DNA of 9,939 bases from contig PAEO01000012.1 of the NCBI GenBank assembly GCA_002703065.1, positions 67,714-77,652 on the forward strand, in the 5' to 3' direction. Positions 7,082 to 9,939 of the stretch are shown in pieces. This stretch comes from Flavobacteriaceae bacterium (GTDB lineage Bacteria; Bacteroidota; Bacteroidia; Flavobacteriales; Flavobacteriaceae). The notes under the pieces are model-generated. The model did no database searches, was not told the DNA's origin, and saw only the letters and a list, made by a program, of their open reading frames with translations. Within the stretch, counting starts at the first letter, position 1; the number at the start of each line of letters is the position of its first letter. The translations under genes were made by a program, and so were the position numbers.

Positions 7082-7720
7082 ATGTCATTCAAATTAAATT
7101 CTTTTTTTAACCTAACTGAAACTCAAATTAATAAGATAGAAGAATTTCAAAAACAAATAATTTTTTGGAATGAAAAAATCAATTTAATTTCAAGAAAAGA
7201 CATAGACAATTTTATTCCCAATCATGTAATACATTCTTTATCAGTCTCTTGCTTTTTTGATTTTAATGACAATACAAATATTTTAGACTTTGGAACTGGT
7301 GGTGGACTTCCTGGAATTCCATTAGCTATTTGCTTTCCAAATGTTAAGTTTCATCTTGTTGATAGCATAAAAAAAAAGACTGATGTAGTAAATAAAATTA
7401 CCAAGGATCTTAATTTGAATAATGTTGAAGTTATATGGTCTAATGTGAAAAATATTAATAAAAATTATGACTTTATAGTTTCAAGAGCAGTTGCTAAGTA
7501 TCCCGAAATAAAATCTCTTTGCTCGAATAAGATTTCAAATAAAAATTTGAATGATAAAAAAAATGGTTTTATTCTTTTAAAAGGTGATAACGCAAAAACT
7601 GAATTTTACGAATGTAAAGAACACTATGAGTTTTCAATCCATGATAAAATTGAAATAGATTATTACAAAACGAAAAAAATATTTTACGTACCTAATCCAT
7701 ATATTCATAAGGATAGCTAG
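7082..7720 (+). CDS. rsmG: 16S rRNA (guanine527-N7)-methyltransferase RsmG (GidB)
   Basis: Methylates N7 of G527 in the 530 loop of 16S rRNA with AdoMet; loss of this enzyme is known to give low-level streptomycin resistance in several bacteria. The 212-residue length is usual. The N-terminal helical segment (FQKQIIFWNEKINLISRKD at 22-40, with HVIHSLS at 48-54) is characteristic. The AdoMet-binding fold has NILDFGTGGGLPGIPLAI at 66-83, where the family usually has G-S/T-G-A/G-G-x-P-G-I-P, the acidic HLVDS at 91-95, and VSRAVA at 133-138. The ATG at 7082 matches the usual N-terminus. A TAGCTTTG ends one base before it, so if that is the promoter the mRNA would be leaderless. There is an A9 run in the KKK codons around residue 98. 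The 3' end overlaps the convergent pruA by 29 bases. Confidence 0.94.
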   Translation: MSFKLNSFFNLTETQINKIEEFQKQIIFWNEKINLISRKDIDNFIPNHVIHSLSVSCFFDFNDNTNILDFGTGGGLPGIPLAICFPNVKFHLVDSIKKKTDVVNKITKDLNLNNVEVIWSNVKNINKNYDFIVSRAVAKYPEIKSLCSNKISNKNLNDKKNGFILLKGDNAKTEFYECKEHYEFSIHDKIEIDYYKTKKIFYVPNPYIHKDS

Positions 7721-9311
7721 TCGGAGGATTTTCAGTTCTACTAACTAATCTAGGGCTCACCCATCTTAATAAATTTAATTTAGATCCAGCTTTATCGTCA
7801 GTTCCTGATGCGCGACATCCACCAAAGGGTTGTTGTCCAACTACAGCACCAGATGGTTTATCATTGATATAGAAATTACCTGCACTATATTTTAATTTAT
7901 TGAGAGCATAGTTTATGCTATTCTCATCATTTGAAATAAAAGCTCCAGTTAGTGCATATTCAGATGTACTATCTAAAACATCTAGCATTGATTTCCAATC
8001 TTTATCATCATACTCAAAAATTGTAACAACAGGACCAAAAATTTCTTCTCTCATTGTTTTAAACTGATGATCTGATGTTAAAATTATGGTTGGCTCTACA
8101 AAATATCCAACAGAATCATTATAACCGCCACCACAAAGAACTTCACAATCATTACTTGATTTAGCGTATTCAATATAATTTGAAATTCTCTCAAAAGCTT
8201 TTTCATGAATTACAGCAGTCATGAAATTGTTAAAATCTATTGGAGATCCCATTTTGATAGTTTTTACCTGATCAACAACATTTGAAATGAGTTCTTTTGA
8301 AATAGATCTGGGTAAATATATTCTAGATGCAGCTGAACATTTTTGTCCTTGATATTCAAAACCGCCTCTTATTATAGCAGTGGCAGAAACTTCTAAATCA
8401 GCAGTTGGATGACAAAATATGAAATCTTTTCCTCCTGTTTCTCCTACGATTCTGGGATAATCTCTATAAGTGTTTATATTTTCTCCAATCTTTTTCCAAA
8501 GATGTCTAAAGATTGTTGTTGATCCAGTAAAATGTAATCCCGAAAATTCTTTATGAGATAGAGCTATGTTTGTAATCATTTCTGGATCACCTGTAACTAA
8601 ATTAATTACACCCTTAGGAAGTCCGGCTTCTTCAAAAACATCCATAGTGATTTTTGCAGATAATACTTGATTATCACTCGGTTTCCACAAAACAACATTT
8701 CCCATTAATGCTGCACTAGCACAAAGATTAGCTCCAATTGCAGTAAAATTAAAAGGAGTCACAGAGTAAACAAATCCCTCTAATGGTCTGTACTCTAGAT
8801 TATTTTTCTTACCGGGACCATCTATTGGTTGTTCATTATATATTTCTACTAAGTATTCAACATTAAATCTTAAGAAATCAGCTAACTCACATGCTGCATC
8901 AATTTCAGCTTGAAAAATATTTTTCGACTGTCCTATCATAGTAGATGCCAGAATTTTAGTTCTATATTTTTTTGAGATTAAATCTGCTGCTTTTAAGAAA
9001 ATATTACACCTTTCTTCCCAACTAGTTTCAGACCATGTTGTTTTATTTTTCAAAAGATTATCTATTGCACTCTTAACATGACCTTCATCTGCTAGAGAAT
9101 ATGTTCCTACAACGTTTTTATGATCGTGGGGAGGAAGAATATCTTTTCTTTTCTCTGTAAAAATTTTTTCAGACCCAATATATAAAGGTATTTCAGTTTT
9201 AGAATTAAACATGTTTTCATATTCTTTTTCAATATTTTTTCTTTCTACTGAATTTTTAAAATAAGAAAGAACAGGCTCATTGACTGCCTTGTAATCTTTT
9301 AATTTGCTCAT
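7692..9311 (-). CDS. pruA: L-glutamate gamma-semialdehyde (1-pyrroline-5-carboxylate) dehydrogenase
   Basis: Oxidises glutamate semialdehyde/P5C to glutamate with NAD+, the second step of proline degradation. It is a cytosolic aldehyde dehydrogenase of 539 residues, the normal length for the stand-alone form. Visible parts are EYRPLEGFVYSVTPFNF (173-189), the NAD-site WKPSD with Lys210 (209-213), FTGST (261-265), the catalytic Glu291 in VGETGGKD, the catalytic Cys325 in QGQKCSA, EEIFGPV (422-428) and PFGGCRASG (495-503), and a family-type YPYEYM ending. The ATG shares one base with the apaG stop (TAATG, 9313-9309), so translation is probably coupled. It is the last gene of plug-apaG-pruA. The proline dehydrogenase that would supply P5C is not in the window. 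Its 3' end runs 29 bases into rsmG on the opposite strand. Confidence 0.95.
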   Translation of the reverse strand: MSKLKDYKAVNEPVLSYFKNSVERKNIEKEYENMFNSKTEIPLYIGSEKIFTEKRKDILPPHDHKNVVGTYSLADEGHVKSAIDNLLKNKTTWSETSWEERCNIFLKAADLISKKYRTKILASTMIGQSKNIFQAEIDAACELADFLRFNVEYLVEIYNEQPIDGPGKKNNLEYRPLEGFVYSVTPFNFTAIGANLCASAALMGNVVLWKPSDNQVLSAKITMDVFEEAGLPKGVINLVTGDPEMITNIALSHKEFSGLHFTGSTTIFRHLWKKIGENINTYRDYPRIVGETGGKDFIFCHPTADLEVSATAIIRGGFEYQGQKCSAASRIYLPRSISKELISNVVDQVKTIKMGSPIDFNNFMTAVIHEKAFERISNYIEYAKSSNDCEVLCGGGYNDSVGYFVEPTIILTSDHQFKTMREEIFGPVVTIFEYDDKDWKSMLDVLDSTSEYALTGAFISNDENSINYALNKLKYSAGNFYINDKPSGAVVGQQPFGGCRASGTDDKAGSKLNLLRWVSPRLVSRTENPPTSYPYEYMD

Positions 9312-9703
9312 TAGTTTAGTGTTTCGGGATGTGTTAGTTTGATAGTGGGGATGTATGCTTTACATTGAGTCGATGTGTTAAGACAAATAATTTTAAAATA
9401 TCCCATCACAGATGAAAGTCTAGTAATTGTTGAAAAATCTGTTTTCAATTTAATTTTTTTACCAGGCCTTATTATTGGTTTATTTTTTAGAAGCTTATTT
9501 AAATATTTTACACCATACAAATTAAAAATTTTCTTATGCCTAGATAAAATTTGAATAGTATTTTTTCCCAGATTATAAATAGTGATAATATTTCGAAATC
9601 TATATTTTTTCTTTTTTCCAAAAAAATAATAATTCACGTAAAATGTCTCTACAGAAATTCTGATTCCCTTTATATTTTCAACACTAGTGTTCTTTTTAAT
9701 CAT
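9311..9703 (-). CDS. apaG: ApaG-domain (DUF525) protein, divergent
   Basis: A 130-residue small beta-sandwich protein of the ApaG family, which bacterial annotation links to cobalt/magnesium handling and ApaH; its biochemical role is unsettled. Family features are ISVETFY at 16-22, KYRFRNIITIYNLG at 33-46, ILSRH at 52-56 followed by IFNLYG, IIRPGKK at 77-83, MGYFKI at 100-105 and a C-terminal YIPTIKLTHPETLN at 117-130, the last two very like flavobacterial ApaG. What is odd: the usual GxGVVGxxP loop after the SRH segment is here LNKLLKNKP (68-76), with no glycine, and the usual SSG/SP-x-G residues downstream are also changed. The protein is rich in lysine. It starts 6 bases after the plug stop, and its own stop overlaps the pruA ATG, so it is mid-operon. 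The family call is firm; function may be altered. Confidence 0.82.
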   Translation of the reverse strand: MIKKNTSVENIKGIRISVETFYVNYYFFGKKKKYRFRNIITIYNLGKNTIQILSRHKKIFNLYGVKYLNKLLKNKPIIRPGKKIKLKTDFSTITRLSSVMGYFKIICLNTSTQCKAYIPTIKLTHPETLN

Positions 9704-9709
9704 GTCGTA

Positions 9710-9939
9710 CTAATTTACAATTTTTGACGAATTTTTTGATGCTACAGAAATAATTTTGAAGTATCCATCAAGCCAGTCTTTTTCATATAAAATTGCTGTG
9801 TAGTTATTCTCTGTTTGCCAAAAATTTTTGAAATCATTTTTTGCATCATTAATTACATATTTATAATTATAAAATCCCTGTTTTAATAATATTTTTTTTT
9901 CTAAGTATTTATCCTCAAAGTTTAGTTTAAATCTATCAC
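9710..9939 (-). CDS. C-terminal fragment of a T9SS Plug-like protein (formerly DUF5103), 5' part outside window
   Basis: An open frame enters from the right edge (first whole codon 9937-9935) and ends at TAG 9712-9710, giving 75 residues. LLKQGFYNYKYV (17-28), then FWQTENNYTAILYEKDWLDGYFKIISV (39-65), match the C-terminal end of the DUF5103 / 'type IX secretion system plug' family, which typically reads LLKQGYYNYQYV, then TENEY, then YDRxIG. In Flavobacterium the Plug protein closes the periplasmic end of the SprA translocon; that role is family knowledge, and only the tail is visible here. The stop is 6 bases before apaG, in the same direction, so this gene heads the visible part of the plug-apaG-pruA operon, whose promoter is outside the window. 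From memory, plug next to apaG is a recurrent flavobacterial arrangement. Confidence 0.75.
   Translation of the reverse strand, partial: DRFKLNFEDKYLEKKILLKQGFYNYKYVINDAKNDFKNFWQTENNYTAILYEKDWLDGYFKIISVASKNSSKIVN

Noticed and set aside
7369..7377. A9 homopolymer inside rsmG as a possible phase-variation or slippage site
   Set aside because: It encodes the KKK of an intact, normal-length RsmG. Similar A/T runs occur throughout this AT-rich window (for example T9 at 9892-9900 in the plug fragment), so there is no specific sign of phase variation.
7695..7714. Hairpin ATCC-A-TAT / ATA-A-GGAT at the end of rsmG as a terminator
   Set aside because: Only 4 + 3 pairs around a mismatch, no T-run, and it lies in sequence constrained by the coding of both rsmG and pruA.

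Overview
The window is a compact, very AT-rich stretch (roughly 30% GC by eye) that reads as a chromosomal housekeeping segment of a Bacteroidota bacterium, most likely a streamlined, probably marine, member of the Flavobacteriia. Three lines of evidence support this. First, it carries family members typical of that phylum: a TamL-type lipoprotein, a PorT homologue and the C-terminus of a type IX secretion (T9SS) Plug-like protein (formerly DUF5103). Second, no start codon is preceded by a Shine-Dalgarno sequence. Third, several starts are preceded by the Bacteroidota promoter -7 element TAnnTTTG, twice with a TTG/TTTG box exactly 19 bases upstream. Species cannot be named from the sequence.

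Layout. 1-1451 (-): N-terminal 483 residues of TamL, cut by the left edge of the window. 1481-2212 (+): SpoU/TrmH-type RNA 2'-O-methyltransferase, divergent from tamL. 2199-2882 (-): PorT, overlapping the methyltransferase tail to tail. 2985-5841 (+): trkA-trkH potassium uptake operon. 5838-7025 (-): class I aspartate-type aminotransferase, overlapping trkH by 4 bases. 7082-7720 (+): rsmG. 7692-9939 (-): an operon read from right to left, plug (3' fragment), apaG, pruA, whose end overlaps rsmG by 29 bases.

The genes fall into four themes: the outer membrane and protein export (TamL, PorT, Plug), potassium homeostasis (TrkA/TrkH), amino-acid metabolism (aspartate-type aminotransferase, and P5C dehydrogenase making glutamate), and rRNA/RNA modification (SpoU methyltransferase, RsmG). 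Gene packing is extreme. The only non-coding stretches are 29, 102 and 56 bases between divergent pairs, 7 bases between trkA and trkH, and 6 bases between plug and apaG. All three convergent pairs overlap. No stretch over 300 bases lacks a gene. I saw no tRNA, rRNA, CRISPR array, insertion sequence or prophage gene.

I found no previously undescribed system here. The points most worth checking are an ApaG whose normally conserved glycine loop is lost, the three antisense gene overlaps, and promoter elements that predict leaderless or near-leaderless mRNAs and one promoter lying inside a divergent gene.
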